Positions 26,307 to 37,203 are shown, counted from the first letter of the stretch. The stretch: DNA of 64,000 bases from JAVBMU01 sp031551755 (GCA_031551755.1 JAVBNE010000096.1:1-64000); one strand, 5' to 3'. A program made the numbers and translations. Notes: generated from the sequence alone by a model not told the origin.

Positions 26307-26991
26307 CCGCGGTAATCTTCTCGTAGGCGGCCTGGGCGGCGACCTGCTCGGCGTGCTTCTTCGCGGTGCCGGTACCCGTGCCGTACAGCACATCGTCGAA
26401 GTGCACGAAGGACGTGAAGATCCGCGCGTGATCCGGCCCCTCGGCCTCGCTCGAGTAGGCGGGCATCCCCAGGCCAGCAGCGGCGGCGACCTCCTGGAGA
26501 GAGGTCTTCCAGTCCAACCCTGCCCCCAACCCAGCGGCGGCGGCCAGCGTCGGATCGACCAAGCGGTGCACCAACTCGCGGGCAGGCTCCAGACCGTGGC
26601 TGAGGTAGACAGCGCCGATCAGGGCCTCGACAGTATCGGAGAGGATCGAATCCTTGTCATGCCCCTTGGTCCGCACCTCACCCTTGCCCAACAGGATGTA
26701 GGAGCCCAGACGGAAGGTGCGCGCGATCGCGGCGAGGGCCTTCTGGGAGACCGTGGCCGCCCGCATCTTGGCCAACTCGCCCTCGGGCAGATCTGGGTAT
26801 CGACGGTAGAGCGCCTCCGTCACCACCAACCCCAGGACGGTGTCGCCGAGGAACTCCAGCCGCTCGTTGGTGGGGATTCCGCCGTTCTCATGCGCGAAGG
26901 AACGATGGGTCAACGCAAGCACGAGAAGCTCGGGGTCCAAGTGGACCCCGAGCTTCTTCAGAAGACCGGATGCCGGTGCAGCCGGTGTCAC
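26299..26991 (-). CDS. rnc: Ribonuclease III
   Basis: The 230-residue enzyme starts at a GTG at 26991 (VTPAAPASGLLKKLG), just after the rpmF stop at 26996. The RNase III signature NERLEFLGDTVLGLVV and the second metal ligand site DTVEALIGAVYL are intact. The C-terminal double-strand RNA-binding domain begins near residue 155 (WKTSLQEVAAAAGLGMPAY) and ends KKHAEQVAAQAAYEKI. It processes rRNA precursors and sits in the usual rpmF-rnc-mutM order. Confidence 0.95.
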   Translation of the reverse strand: MTPAAPASGLLKKLGVHLDPELLVLALTHRSFAHENGGIPTNERLEFLGDTVLGLVVTEALYRRYPDLPEGELAKMRAATVSQKALAAIARTFRLGSYILLGKGEVRTKGHDKDSILSDTVEALIGAVYLSHGLEPARELVHRLVDPTLAAAAGLGAGLDWKTSLQEVAAAAGLGMPAYSSEAEGPDHARIFTSFVHFDDVLYGTGTGTAKKHAEQVAAQAAYEKITAGA

Positions 26992-26995
26992 GTAC

Positions 26996-27190
26996 TCAGC
27001 CTGCGTGTTCGGTGCGCAGCGCCTCGCGGTACTGCCGGCCCTTGTAGGTACCACAGGTCGGGCAGGCGGCGTGCGACAGCTTGTCGCCCTTGCACTGCGG
27101 GCAGGTGGTGAGGTTCGCGGCGGTGGTCTTCCACTGCGAACGACGCGCACGGGTGTTGCTGCGCGACATCTTGCGCTTCGGAACAGCCAC
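26996..27190 (-). CDS. rpmF: 50S ribosomal protein bL32
   Basis: The 64-residue protein begins MAVPKRKMSRSNTRARRSQW and has a zinc ribbon with CPQCKGDK and CPTCGTYKGR, so it is the zinc-binding form of L32. It follows the yceD-like gene by 2 nt. Confidence 0.97.
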   Translation of the reverse strand: MAVPKRKMSRSNTRARRSQWKTTAANLTTCPQCKGDKLSHAACPTCGTYKGRQYREALRTEHAG

Positions 27191-27192
27191 GG

Positions 27193-27783
27193 CTAGCTCT
27201 CTTTCGTCTGGTCGGACACATTCGAGGTGTCGAATATGCTCTCAAGCGCCGACCAACGTGGGTCGGTCAGGTCATGGGCGTGGTCCGGGTCATCCGCCAG
27301 CCGCGCTCCACATTCGGAACACAGCCCCGGGCAGTCCGGTCGGCACACCGGGTTGAATGGTAGTGCAGTGACGACGGAATCCCGTACCGCAGGCTCGATA
27401 TCGGCCAGATCGCCGTCGAGTTCGTACCGTAGGTCCTCGTCGTCCTCATCCCCGGCAGCACGTTCGGCCTCGATGCGTTCCGGGTATGCGAACAGCTCTT
27501 GCAGGGGGACGGTCAGCGCCGCCGACATCTTGTCCAGGCATCGCACACACTCCGCACTGACGCGTCCGCGAACCGTGCCGGAGACCAGCACACCTTCCAT
27601 CACGGCCTCCAGGCGGAGGTCGAGTTCGAGGTCGGAGCCTTCGGGCACACCTATGACGGTGGTACCCAGATCCGCCGGAGCCGGCACGACCGTCGTGAGC
27701 GTGCGCGTAGAACCGGGACGCCGGCCGATCTCGTGCGTATCGAGCACGAGCGGCGACGCCGGGGTGCTAGCGCGCTCCATCAA
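27193..27783 (-). CDS. YceD-like (DUF177) protein, 23S rRNA accumulation protein
   Basis: The 196-residue protein has the DUF177 layout: a beta-rich middle (LEAVMEGVLVSGTVRGRVSA), CVRCLD, and a C-terminal metal site CRPDCPGLCSECG. In bacteria and plants this family is linked to 23S rRNA processing and is nearly always next to rpmF, as here (2 nt). Confidence 0.9.
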   Translation of the reverse strand: MMERASTPASPLVLDTHEIGRRPGSTRTLTTVVPAPADLGTTVIGVPEGSDLELDLRLEAVMEGVLVSGTVRGRVSAECVRCLDKMSAALTVPLQELFAYPERIEAERAAGDEDDEDLRYELDGDLADIEPAVRDSVVTALPFNPVCRPDCPGLCSECGARLADDPDHAHDLTDPRWSALESIFDTSNVSDQTKES

Positions 27784-27884
27784 TCAAGGCTCCTGGCAGG
27801 TGTGGTCTGGTTCCCGCTCGCGGCGGGCAGCGTGATATCGCCCGTGTGCGGCGGGTCGACCCTTCATGTTACGCCATCGCCGCG

Positions 27885-28424
27885 TCAGCCGTCCTGAATA
27901 CTCGACCACTTCGGCACGAGACCCTCACCACGGCGATCGGCGAGTTTCGCGCGGCCCGCCTGCACCTGGGTCAGCACGCGACTGAGGTCGACCTCGAAAT
28001 CAGCCAGACGCCGGTCGCAGTAGTCGTCGGCATCGACCTGCAACGCGGTCGACCGCTTCTCGGCCGCCGCGACGATGTCCCGCGCCTCGGCCTCCGCCCG
28101 TGCAACCACCTGTTCCTTGCGCACCAGCTCGATCGCCCGGGCCCTGGCCGTCGCCAGCACATCCTCGGCCTGCCGCTGGGCGTCGGCGAGCACACGGTCA
28201 GCCTCCGCGAGTACCTCGTCCGCATGCGCCAACTGCTCCGGCATCGCGTCCCGCAGTTCGTCGATGAGCCCGAGCACCTCGGCCCGATTGATCAAGACGG
28301 CCGACGACATCGGCATCGTACGGGCGGTCTCCACCAGATGGGCGAGGTCATCAAGGATACTGCGCAGTCCCGCCTCGACCTCCGTGGAGTCGTCCCGCCC
28401 CGGCCGATCAGCTGGTCCGTTCAT
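27885..28424 (-). CDS. sepIVA: SepIVA-like coiled-coil protein (DivIVA domain type)
   Basis: The 179-residue protein is mostly helical coiled coil, with long runs such as EQLAHADEVLAEADRVLADA and RAEAEARDIVAAAEKRSTAL. In mycobacteria the gene at this place between coaD and the yceD-like gene encodes SepIVA, which is needed for septation. Here it is identified by order and by coiled-coil form, not by a diagnostic motif. It overlaps coaD by 4 nt. Confidence 0.75.
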   Translation of the reverse strand: MNGPADRPGRDDSTEVEAGLRSILDDLAHLVETARTMPMSSAVLINRAEVLGLIDELRDAMPEQLAHADEVLAEADRVLADAQRQAEDVLATARARAIELVRKEQVVARAEAEARDIVAAAEKRSTALQVDADDYCDRRLADFEVDLSRVLTQVQAGRAKLADRRGEGLVPKWSSIQDG

Positions 28425-28918
28425 CGTTGACCTCCCACATTCTTCGCTGCGATCGCGGCCAATACGATGGGTGCCACTCCAGTCGGCACCAGATCGTCAA
28501 TCGGACCGCCGTGTTTGGCGACATCTTTGACGAGCGACGATGCGACGTGCGCCAATGCGGAATCGCCCACGACAAAAACCGTCTCCAGCCCCGATAAATG
28601 CCGATTCATGTGGGCCATCGGAACTTCCGCATCAAAGTCCGCACCACCGCGTAATCCCTTGACCACGCCAACAGCGCCCGCATCGCGGCAGAAGTCCACC
28701 AACAGTCCCAGAACGGCATCGACCCGGACTCCCGGCATACCCGCGAGCGCCGCGCGAGCAAGGTCGACGCGGGTCTCGACAGGCAAGAGGGGGGTCTTGC
28801 CGGAATTCTGGGCAACCCCGACGATGACTTCGTCGAATAGCGAATGCGCCCGGCGAACGATGTCGAGATGGCCCACTGTGAACGGGTCAAATGACCCAGG
28901 GCAGACAACGGTAGTCAC
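28421..28918 (-). CDS. coaD: Phosphopantetheine adenylyltransferase CoaD
   Basis: The 165-residue enzyme adenylates 4'-phosphopantetheine in coenzyme A synthesis. It has VCPGSFDPFTVGHLDIVRRA (nucleotide-binding TxGH), VKGLRGGADFDAEVPMAHMN and the C-terminal ASSLVKDVAKHGG region. Length is normal. rsmD lies 9 nt upstream. Confidence 0.96.
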   Translation of the reverse strand: MTTVVCPGSFDPFTVGHLDIVRRAHSLFDEVIVGVAQNSGKTPLLPVETRVDLARAALAGMPGVRVDAVLGLLVDFCRDAGAVGVVKGLRGGADFDAEVPMAHMNRHLSGLETVFVVGDSALAHVASSLVKDVAKHGGPIDDLVPTGVAPIVLAAIAAKNVGGQR

Positions 28919-28927
28919 GCCGCCACG

Positions 28928-29494
28928 CTAATACACGACCGGGCCGACCTCTGCCAGGTACACCGCTGTCTCGCCATACCGCTTCACTGGGGCAGCCGAC
29001 CAGCCGGTCGGCCAGCCGGGAAAAATGGTACGCGCGGACCGCTCTACGACTACCGTGGCCCCTGGTGAGACAACGCCTGGCGCCGCCAAGGCAGTGAGGA
29101 TCCGGGTCATGGCCGCATCGGCCAGGTCGTAGGGCGGATCGAGGAATACCAGATCCCACGGGCGGGTCGGCGGATCCAGCACAAACCGCTCAGCTTGGGC
29201 CTGGCGGACCTCGACCCCGGACAGGCCCAGGTCCCGAATATTGCGCCGGGCGACCTCGACGGCCGAGCGGGCCGAGTCCACGAGAACTACCCGGGCCGCT
29301 CCCCTACTTGCGGCCTCCAGTCCGAGCGCGCCGGAACCCGCGAAAAGGTCGAGCACCTGAGCATCGGCGACCGCCCCGAGGTGCTCCAGCCGCGAGAAGA
29401 CAGCTTCACGGACCCGGTCGGTCGTCGGGCGAGTACCGCGCGGTGGCACCGCGATGATGCGCCCGCCCACTGTTCCAGCCACGATCCGGGTCAC
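28928..29494 (-). CDS. rsmD: 16S rRNA (guanine966-N2)-methyltransferase RsmD
   Basis: The 188-residue enzyme starts at a GTG at 29494 (VTRIVAGTVGGRIIAVPPRG). It has the SAM motif VLDLFAGSGALGLEAASRGA and the N-methyltransferase motif LVFLDPPYDL. A longer open frame upstream overlaps recG in another frame and is discarded. Confidence 0.94.
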   Translation of the reverse strand: MTRIVAGTVGGRIIAVPPRGTRPTTDRVREAVFSRLEHLGAVADAQVLDLFAGSGALGLEAASRGAARVVLVDSARSAVEVARRNIRDLGLSGVEVRQAQAERFVLDPPTRPWDLVFLDPPYDLADAAMTRILTALAAPGVVSPGATVVVERSARTIFPGWPTGWSAAPVKRYGETAVYLAEVGPVVY

Positions 29495-29535
29495 GACGGT
29501 AAGCCTAGCGAGCAACGGACCCGAAGCGGCCGGCG

Positions 29536-29554
29536 ACCCGGCCAGCAGCCGGGT
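29536..29554 (-). terminator. Short hairpin between recG and rsmD
   Basis: ACCCGGC-CAGCA-GCCGGGT forms a 7-bp stem 11 nt after the recG stop, with no T-run. A weak terminator or an RNA stability element is possible. Confidence 0.35.
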
Positions 29555-29564
29555 AGCCCCAGCC

Positions 29565-31799
29565 TCAGGACCGGTCGAGGTACTCCTCGCGGACCGGGTC
29601 CAGCCATTCTGCGATGGCCGCGCGTAACTCCGGGTGGGCGGCAAGCTCCGGATCTGCCTCCACGACTGCCGTGGCCTCGGCCCGGGCCTCGCTGATGACG
29701 TTGGCGTCCTTGACCACCCGCAGAAGCCGCAAGGAACTCGACCGGCCCGATTGCGCGGCGCCCAGCACATCGCCCTCCTTGCGCAGCTCCAAATCGGCCG
29801 TCGCCAACTCGAAGCCGTCGAGCGTCCTGGCCAGCGTGTCCACCCGGATGCTCGCCGGGGTGCCCGGCGCGGCATTCGACACCAGCAGGCAGATGCCCGG
29901 GGCCGCACCGCGACCGACCCGGCCCCTGAGCTGATGCAGCTGGGAGATGCCGAACCGGTCGGCGTCGAGGATCACCATCGCACTGGCCTCGGGTACGTCG
30001 ACCCCCACCTCGATCACTGTCGTCGCGACCAGCACTTGGAGCACGCCGGCGGCGAAGTCGGCCATCGCGGCCTCCTTCTCAGCCGGCGTCAGCCGGCCAT
30101 GAAGGATACCGATGGATACCCCCGCGAACTGCGGCAACGCAGCCAGCTCGGCGGCCACCTCCGTGACCGCCCGCAGTCCTGAAGCGGTGCTCTCAGCGCC
30201 ATCCTCGGCCAGGAAATCAGGCATCTCGTCGTAGGCACCGGCGCGAGAGGCCGACTCATCCGCGTCGATCCGCGGGCAGACGACATAGGCCCGTCGACCG
30301 GCATCGACCTCCTCCCGCACCCGGGCCCACGTGCGGTCCACCCAGGCGGCGTTGCCTGCCGGCACCACATGCGTGGTGATCCCGGCGCGACCGGCGGGGA
30401 TCTCCGCCAGGGTCGAGGTCTCCAGGTCCCCGAAGACGGTCATCGCGACCGTGCGTGGAATGGGTGTCGCGGTCATCACCAGAAGGTGGGGGTGGGAGGT
30501 GGCCTTCGCGCGCAGCGCATCACGCTGCTCGACGCCGAACCGGTGCTGCTCATCGACCACAACCAACCCCAGGTCCGCAAACTGCACATTCTCGCTCAGC
30601 AGCGCATGGGTACCGACGACGATTCCGGCTGCCCCACTGGCCGCATCCAAGAGCGCCTGTTTCCGGGCGGCGGCCCCCAAGGAACCGGTCAGCAACGCGA
30701 CCTGCGTCGCATGCGGACCCCCGAGCAACCCGCCCTCCGCGAGCGGCCCCAACAGGGTCCGCAGCGTCCGGGCGTGTTGGGCGGCGAGCACCTCGGTCGG
30801 CGCCAACAGGGCCGCCTGGCCGCCCGCGTCGACAACCTGCAGCATCGACCGCAACGCGACGACCGTCTTGCCGGAACCGACCTCCCCCTGGAGCAACCGC
30901 TGCATCGGCGTCGACTCCGCGAGGTCTGCTGAGATCTCGGCCCCCACCTGCTGCTGCCCGGCGGTCAACACGAACGGCAGCCGCTCGTCGAAATCGGACA
31001 GAATCCCGCCCGTCCGCCCCGGACGTGCCGTGGCCGCCTGGGCTCGCGCTGCGGCCCGTCGCTGGGCGAGGGCAGCCTGGAGGACGAAAGCCTCCTCGAA
31101 CCGCAGCCGAGTGCGCCCGCGGATCCATTGCGCCATGTCGGCGGGTTGATGAACGTCACGAAAGGCCGCCAGACGGCTGCCGAGAGAGCGACGCTCACGC
31201 ACCTGCGCCGGGATGGGGTCTGGGACGTCCTCGGGACGCAGCGGGTCCAGCACTGTGCGCACAGCAGGTTGGATCCGCCAGCTGGGCACAGCGGCACTCG
31301 CCCGGTATATGGGGATGGGTTTGCTGGCCTCCAGGATCGCGGCTTCCTCGTCCTGGGCATCGACACCGATGATGGCGTAATCCGGATGGGTGAGCTGGCG
31401 ATCACCCCGGTAGTTCCCGACGACGCCGGTAAACAGCGCCTTGCGGCCCGGAGTCAGCCGCGACTCGTGGTGCCGCAAGGCACCCGCACGTTTGGCGAAG
31501 AAGGTCAGTGACAACTCGTGCGCACCGTCGGTCACCACCACCTGGAGGATCGCCCCGGAACGGTTACGCATCTGCCGGATCGTGGCCCGATCCACTTGGG
31601 CGATCACGGTGACGTGCTCCCCCTCCGCCAACGAGCCCAAGTCGGTGAGCGTGCCGGGGTCTCCGTAGCGCCGAGGGTAATGCTGGAGAAGGTCACCGAC
31701 GGTCGCGAGCCCGAGCTTGGCCAACGGCCCCGCCGACCGGGCACCTAAGACGGTCGTCAACTGCTCACGCAGCCGGTCAGCCCGCGCCTCAGCGCTCAT
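29565..31799 (-). CDS. recG: ATP-dependent DNA helicase RecG
   Basis: The 744-residue helicase rewinds stalled forks. An N-terminal wedge domain (OB fold, residues ~50-160) is followed by helicase motifs I (LLQGEVGSGKTVVAL), II (LVVVDEQHRFGVEQR), III (LVMTATPIPRTVAM), V (TTVIEVGVDVPEA) and VI (QLHQLRGRVGRG). Length is near the family norm. It overlaps the DAK2-domain gene by 11 nt. Confidence 0.96.
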   Translation of the reverse strand: MSAEARADRLREQLTTVLGARSAGPLAKLGLATVGDLLQHYPRRYGDPGTLTDLGSLAEGEHVTVIAQVDRATIRQMRNRSGAILQVVVTDGAHELSLTFFAKRAGALRHHESRLTPGRKALFTGVVGNYRGDRQLTHPDYAIIGVDAQDEEAAILEASKPIPIYRASAAVPSWRIQPAVRTVLDPLRPEDVPDPIPAQVRERRSLGSRLAAFRDVHQPADMAQWIRGRTRLRFEEAFVLQAALAQRRAAARAQAATARPGRTGGILSDFDERLPFVLTAGQQQVGAEISADLAESTPMQRLLQGEVGSGKTVVALRSMLQVVDAGGQAALLAPTEVLAAQHARTLRTLLGPLAEGGLLGGPHATQVALLTGSLGAAARKQALLDAASGAAGIVVGTHALLSENVQFADLGLVVVDEQHRFGVEQRDALRAKATSHPHLLVMTATPIPRTVAMTVFGDLETSTLAEIPAGRAGITTHVVPAGNAAWVDRTWARVREEVDAGRRAYVVCPRIDADESASRAGAYDEMPDFLAEDGAESTASGLRAVTEVAAELAALPQFAGVSIGILHGRLTPAEKEAAMADFAAGVLQVLVATTVIEVGVDVPEASAMVILDADRFGISQLHQLRGRVGRGAAPGICLLVSNAAPGTPASIRVDTLARTLDGFELATADLELRKEGDVLGAAQSGRSSSLRLLRVVKDANVISEARAEATAVVEADPELAAHPELRAAIAEWLDPVREEYLDRS

Positions 31800-33426
31800 T
31801 CGGCGCTCCCTCGATACCGATCTCGATTCCAGTGCCCGGCCGCCCGGAATCGATCATGACGACCTCCGCGGCCGGCGCCAGCCGAGCTGCTGCCGACCCG
31901 ATCCCGGACAGCAGCTCGGCGCCGACCTCGCAGTCATGGATCACTGTCACCACCGCGATCTCGCCCACGTCGGCGAACAGCGCGCCGACCTCGCTCGCAT
32001 CGGCGATCCGGCCCGACCGAACCGACCGAACGCCCGCATGCAGCGCCGCCGACGCCTCTTCAGCAGTTCGAGGTGCCGCTGTGATCAACATGGCCACGGC
32101 GGCGGCCATAGCGGCATCCGAACCGGCCGGGACCCATTCGACAACCACACCATCGGCACGCAACCGATCTGCCGCCGCCGCGACCGTCGCTTCATCGGAT
32201 CCCAACACCACGGGCCGTCGCGACTGCGTGTCCAGGAGAGCACGTTCCAGCCCGGTCTCGGTCGTGGCGTCGGCGGGGCCGTCGTCGTCGATGAGGATGA
32301 CCACGGCCCCGCCGCGGGCGAACTCAGCCATCAGGCCGGGAGCGGAGGTGGCGGCCACCCATCCCGGGGTCTGCGGTTCAACCACGGGGCGAGCGTCCCC
32401 GGGAAGTCTGCGCACCCGTACCCCACGCAGCTGCGCTCCGGCCGGGCAAACGACGGCACGGGCGGCGACCAGGACAGCACCGACGTCGTCCGCATGCACA
32501 TGCGCCTGCCAAACCCCATCGCTTTCGCTGCGCCCACCGACCACGACGACAGAGGTACCGATCCGATCCAGACAGCCACGCAGTTCCTCAGCGAGCCCCG
32601 CACCGTTCGACTCCGTAGACCGGACGGCGAACATGACCTCGAACTCTCCCTCCCCGTGCTCAGCATGGCCAGATGCCGCATTTTGGGAGGCCAGCGGCTC
32701 GACCGAACCACTCGGCGGTTCCGACACGGCGACGGAGGCTGCGGTGGCGGACCCTGACGCGGCAGTCCCACCGGCACTCGCGGGGACCTGTCCGGACGGT
32801 TCACCGATGGCACGGGCCAGCGCCTCGAACAGCACCACGAGCCCCTGCGCGCCTGCGTCGACCACTCCAGCACGCGCGAGCACATCGAGTTCTCGGGGAC
32901 TGCGCACCACCGCCCAACGAGCAGCTCGTCCGGCAGCCAGCACCACCGCGGGCAGGTCACCCTCCCCACCGGCGACGGCCGCAGCGGCTGCAGCGGCCTC
33001 CCGGGCGGCGCTCAGAATGGTTCCGTCCACCGGATGCGCGACCGCATCCACGGCCGCGCGAGCACCTCGGTCAAGGCAGTCGGCCAGGCTGCGCGCGTCG
33101 AGCACGGAGCGGCCGACCGCAGCCTGCGCCATCCCCCGCAGGTACTCGCTGAGAATCGTGCCTGAGTTCCCTCTGGCCCCGAGCAGGGCTCCTCTGGCCC
33201 ACCCGGCTAAGGCCCCGTCTGCGGCGAGCTCACCGACCGGGATACTCCGCGCACCATCGCGCACTGTCAGGTACATATTCGTTCCGGTGTCGGCATCGGC
33301 AACCGGGAAGACATTGGCTGAGTCGATCCTGTCCCGCGCCTCGGCGAGTGCCGCCACAGCGTGGTTGGCCCATGTGCGGATGTCTGCGGCGGTCAGCACG
33401 AGCGCACACACGGTCTCCTCACACAC
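31789..33426 (-). CDS. DAK2-domain protein, fatty-acid-kinase/DhaL-like
   Basis: About 545 residues. The N-terminal DAK2 (DhaL) domain has the metal and phosphate motifs NVFPVADADTGTNM (about residues 39-52) and ALLGARGNSGTILSEYLRGM. A middle region follows and then a C-terminal DegV-like/FakA-type domain (VLGSDEATVAAAADRLRADG). In Firmicutes the related FakA phosphorylates fatty acids held by FakB; a similar role is inferred. It is often placed next to recG and rpmB, as here. Several GTGs (33426, 33411, 33399) follow one AGGAG-containing stretch, so the exact start is open. Confidence 0.85.
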   Translation of the reverse strand: MCEETVCALVLTAADIRTWANHAVAALAEARDRIDSANVFPVADADTGTNMYLTVRDGARSIPVGELAADGALAGWARGALLGARGNSGTILSEYLRGMAQAAVGRSVLDARSLADCLDRGARAAVDAVAHPVDGTILSAAREAAAAAAAVAGGEGDLPAVVLAAGRAARWAVVRSPRELDVLARAGVVDAGAQGLVVLFEALARAIGEPSGQVPASAGGTAASGSATAASVAVSEPPSGSVEPLASQNAASGHAEHGEGEFEVMFAVRSTESNGAGLAEELRGCLDRIGTSVVVVGGRSESDGVWQAHVHADDVGAVLVAARAVVCPAGAQLRGVRVRRLPGDARPVVEPQTPGWVAATSAPGLMAEFARGGAVVILIDDDGPADATTETGLERALLDTQSRRPVVLGSDEATVAAAADRLRADGVVVEWVPAGSDAAMAAAVAMLITAAPRTAEEASAALHAGVRSVRSGRIADASEVGALFADVGEIAVVTVIHDCEVGAELLSGIGSAAARLAPAAEVVMIDSGRPGTGIEIGIEGAPNER

Positions 33427-33484
33427 GGATGGTCCTCCTCACGTCGACAGTTGGACACCACCGTAGCGGCGCCCAGCCCCCCAC

Positions 33485-33514
33485 TTGAGCTGGTGCGCCC
33501 TGATCAGCTACCCT
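33485..33514 (+). promoter_or_regulatory. Possible promoter of rpmB
   Basis: TTGAGC (33485-33490), an 18-bp spacer and TACCCT (33509-33514) resemble a housekeeping sigma promoter about 105 bp upstream of rpmB, in the divergent region to the DAK2-domain gene. Confidence 0.4.
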
Positions 33515-33617
33515 TGCGAGGTTGTCCGGGCGGAGCTCTGGGCACAAGTTCCCCCACACGACCCAAGGTCCTCGCTGCTGCCTGGCGCGGCGACGGGCAT
33601 AACGATCAGGAGAAACC

Positions 33618-33809
33618 GTGGCTGCCAACTGCGACGTCTGCGGCAAGGGCCCGGGTTTCGGGCACAGTGTTTCGCACTCCCATGTCCGCACCAAGCGCCG
33701 CTGGAACCCGAACATCCAGCGTGTTCGCGCCGTGGTCGCCGGGACGCCCAAGCGCGTCAACGTGTGCACCTCGTGCCTGAAGGCCGGCAAAGTCACCCGC
33801 CGCGCCTGA
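33618..33809 (+). CDS. rpmB: 50S ribosomal protein bL28
   Basis: The 63-residue protein starts at a GTG at 33618 behind TCAGGAGAAAC. It has CDVCGKGPGFGHSVSHSHVR, TKRRWNPNIQ and a second CTSC pair, so it is the zinc-binding form of L28. An intrinsic terminator follows at 33831. Confidence 0.97.
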   Translation: MAANCDVCGKGPGFGHSVSHSHVRTKRRWNPNIQRVRAVVAGTPKRVNVCTSCLKAGKVTRRA

Positions 33810-33830
33810 CCCAGGCCCCGTATAGCCGAT

Positions 33831-33854
33831 GCCCGCCGACGTCAGTCGGCGGGC
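33831..33854 (+). terminator. Intrinsic terminator after rpmB
   Basis: GCCCGCCGA-CGTCAG-TCGGCGGGC forms a 9-bp perfect stem followed by TTTGTG, 21 nt after the rpmB stop. Confidence 0.75.
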
Positions 33855-33918
33855 TTTGTGCTGTGTCAAGGTGGTCAAGGTACTGTGGCATTTGGACCTC
33901 CCGTGGCAACATGAGGTC

Positions 33919-34431
33919 ATGACGGAACTGAGCGATGTGGCCATCCGCCCGGCAACCATCTCCGACGCCGCCTCGATCGCTCGCGTCCATATCGCTTCGT
34001 GGCGCAGCGCCTACGCCGGCATCGTGCCGGACGAGTACCTCGCGACCATGGACGCGGAACAGCGGGAGTTCACCTGGCGGCGCGAACTCGGCCGTGAGTC
34101 GGCCACTGTCTGGATCGCGATCGAAGCGGGGCGCACACGGGGCTTCGCCAGTATGGGACCGAGCCGCGATGAAGACGCCGAGCCTGGCGACCTCGAGATC
34201 TACACGATGTACCTCGAGCCTGAGGCGTGGGGCAAGGGGCTGGCCCGAGAACTGATGCGCACCATGCTCGCGAACGTCCCGCCGAATACGGCCGTGACGC
34301 TGTGGGTACTCGCCGATTCGGGCCGCGCCCAGCACTTCTACCGTCGGCACGGGTTCGCCCTGGACGGGGTCGAACGGCTGGACGAGATCGGCGGCAGCAT
34401 GCTGAAATCCGTCCGGTATCGGCGGGGCTGA
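33919..34431 (+). CDS. GNAT-family N-acetyltransferase
   Basis: The 170-residue protein starts at an ATG at 33919 (MTELSDVAIRPATISDAASI). It has ARVHIASWRSAYAGIVPDEY, common in GNAT enzymes of this group, and the acetyl-CoA loop LEPEAWGKGLARELM with the C-terminal AQHFYRRHGFALDG. The substrate is unknown. The start follows the rpmB terminator by about 65 nt, so it is probably transcribed separately. Confidence 0.88.
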   Translation: MTELSDVAIRPATISDAASIARVHIASWRSAYAGIVPDEYLATMDAEQREFTWRRELGRESATVWIAIEAGRTRGFASMGPSRDEDAEPGDLEIYTMYLEPEAWGKGLARELMRTMLANVPPNTAVTLWVLADSGRAQHFYRRHGFALDGVERLDEIGGSMLKSVRYRRG

Positions 34432-34460
34432 TTCGCGCCGGGTCGCGCACCAGCGTGGCA

Positions 34461-35510
34461 TCAGGTGCCTGATCGGCTGGGTCCGAAGTGATCCCAACCG
34501 GTGCGGGCCGTCGGGGGCACGCCCCCATCAACCAGAACCGCCGAGGCGCCAGCGGGGACGACCCGCCCGATGACGCGGAACAGCGCTGGCATCGGCGACT
34601 CAGGCGGGAACGTCGCCAGCAGGCCGTGATCCTCGCCACCGGCAAGCACCCAATCCACCGCGAGGGCGTGGGCGTCGGCAGAATCACCGTCACCGGCGCC
34701 GAGCGCAGGCGCCGCACCCGCCAATGCCCCAGCGGCCGGGAGCAGCCGCTCGACTTCATCGGCGAGGGCGGTCGCGCTCAGGTCGATCGCCACTCCCGAG
34801 GCCCGTGCCATCCGGCCCGCATCGCGCAGGAGTCCGTCGGAGACATCCATCAGCGCGGTGGCGCCCGACCGTGCGGCGAGCGGCCCAGCCGCCAACGGCG
34901 GCTGTGGACGCAGGTAGCCCGCGACGAGGCCCGCGAACTCCCCCGGCTCGGCCACCTCGACCACCCCCGCCGAAAGCAACGCCAACCCGGCGGCCGACGT
35001 GCCGCACACGCCGGCATGAGCCACCACATCGCCCACCCGCGCCCCCGATCGCAGCAGCGGCGACCGGCCCTCGAGGTCGCCGTGGGCGGTCACAGCGAGC
35101 ACCACGACGGGTCCGCTCGACAGGTCACCGCCTACCACCCCGGTGCGCGGTGCACATGCCTCGGCCAACCCGCGAGCGCAGCCGACCACCCAGTCGACGG
35201 GCAGGTCAGCCGGGAGCACCAGCGACACCACGATCGCGGTCGGCACCGCTCCCATGGCGGCCACGTCGGCCAGATTCGCCGCCGCGGCTCGCCAGCCGAC
35301 ATCGTCGCCCGACGACCACCGCCGCCGGAAATGCCTGTCTTCCACGAGCACATCGGTGGTCACCACGAACCGCCCATCGGCCGTACCCACCAACGCAGCG
35401 TCATCGCCGGAGCCCACGAGGGTCGCCGAACCCACCGGGAGCAGTGGCACGATCCGTGCCAGCAACCGCTCCTCGTCGATGTCCCCCACCCGCTCGATCA
35501 CGTCCGACAC
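34461..35510 (-). CDS. thiL: Thiamine-monophosphate kinase ThiL
   Basis: The 349-residue enzyme phosphorylates thiamine monophosphate to thiamine pyrophosphate. It starts at a GTG at 35510 (VSDVIERVGDIDEERLLARI). Motifs are VGSGDDAALV, VVTTDVLVEDRHFRRRW, NLADVAAMGAVPTAIVV, TGVVGGDLSSG and ALMDVSDGLLRDAGRMA. A longer frame to 35972 runs antisense to the next gene and is discarded. Confidence 0.94.
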   Translation of the reverse strand: MSDVIERVGDIDEERLLARIVPLLPVGSATLVGSGDDAALVGTADGRFVVTTDVLVEDRHFRRRWSSGDDVGWRAAAANLADVAAMGAVPTAIVVSLVLPADLPVDWVVGCARGLAEACAPRTGVVGGDLSSGPVVVLAVTAHGDLEGRSPLLRSGARVGDVVAHAGVCGTSAAGLALLSAGVVEVAEPGEFAGLVAGYLRPQPPLAAGPLAARSGATALMDVSDGLLRDAGRMARASGVAIDLSATALADEVERLLPAAGALAGAAPALGAGDGDSADAHALAVDWVLAGGEDHGLLATFPPESPMPALFRVIGRVVPAGASAVLVDGGVPPTARTGWDHFGPSRSGT

Positions 35511-36051
35511 CCTACGACGATCGACCCGCGCAGCCACGCTGGCTACAGTGAACCCGTGTTCGCAGCCCGCACCCTCGCCACCCGCACCGTCATGATCATG
35601 CTCGCCGCCGGAGCACTTGGCGGGTGCGCCCGGACAGCCACGATCGACGTGGACGACCCGGCCGACGCCAAGAATCCGCTCTGCGCGAGTGTCATCTTGG
35701 CCCTCCCCGAGTCGCTGGGCGAAGGCCTGCCGAAGGCTCGCACCCTGCGCCAGGGCACGGCGGCCTGGGGCACTATCAACCACGCAGTAACGTTGCGCTG
35801 TGGGGTGCCGGTGCCCGGCCCAACCACCGCACGCTGCGAGAACGTGGACTCCGGTGGTGTCAGCATCGACTGGATCGTCGAGGAGGACCCCGACGGCGTC
35901 TGGAGGTTCACCACGTACGGCCGCAACCCGGCCACCCAGATCCGGGTCTACCCGGAGGTCACCAAGGACCATTCGACGTCGTTCATCGCGGATCTCGGGC
36001 CGGCCATGGCGAAGGTCCCCCAGACCCGCTCCTGCGTGAGTCTCGACGACC

Positions 36052-37203
<1,152 letters not shown>

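Noticed and set aside
35511..35972. N-terminal extension of thiL by about 150 codons
   Set aside because: It runs antisense to the DUF3515 gene, and ThiL homology starts at the GTG at 35510.
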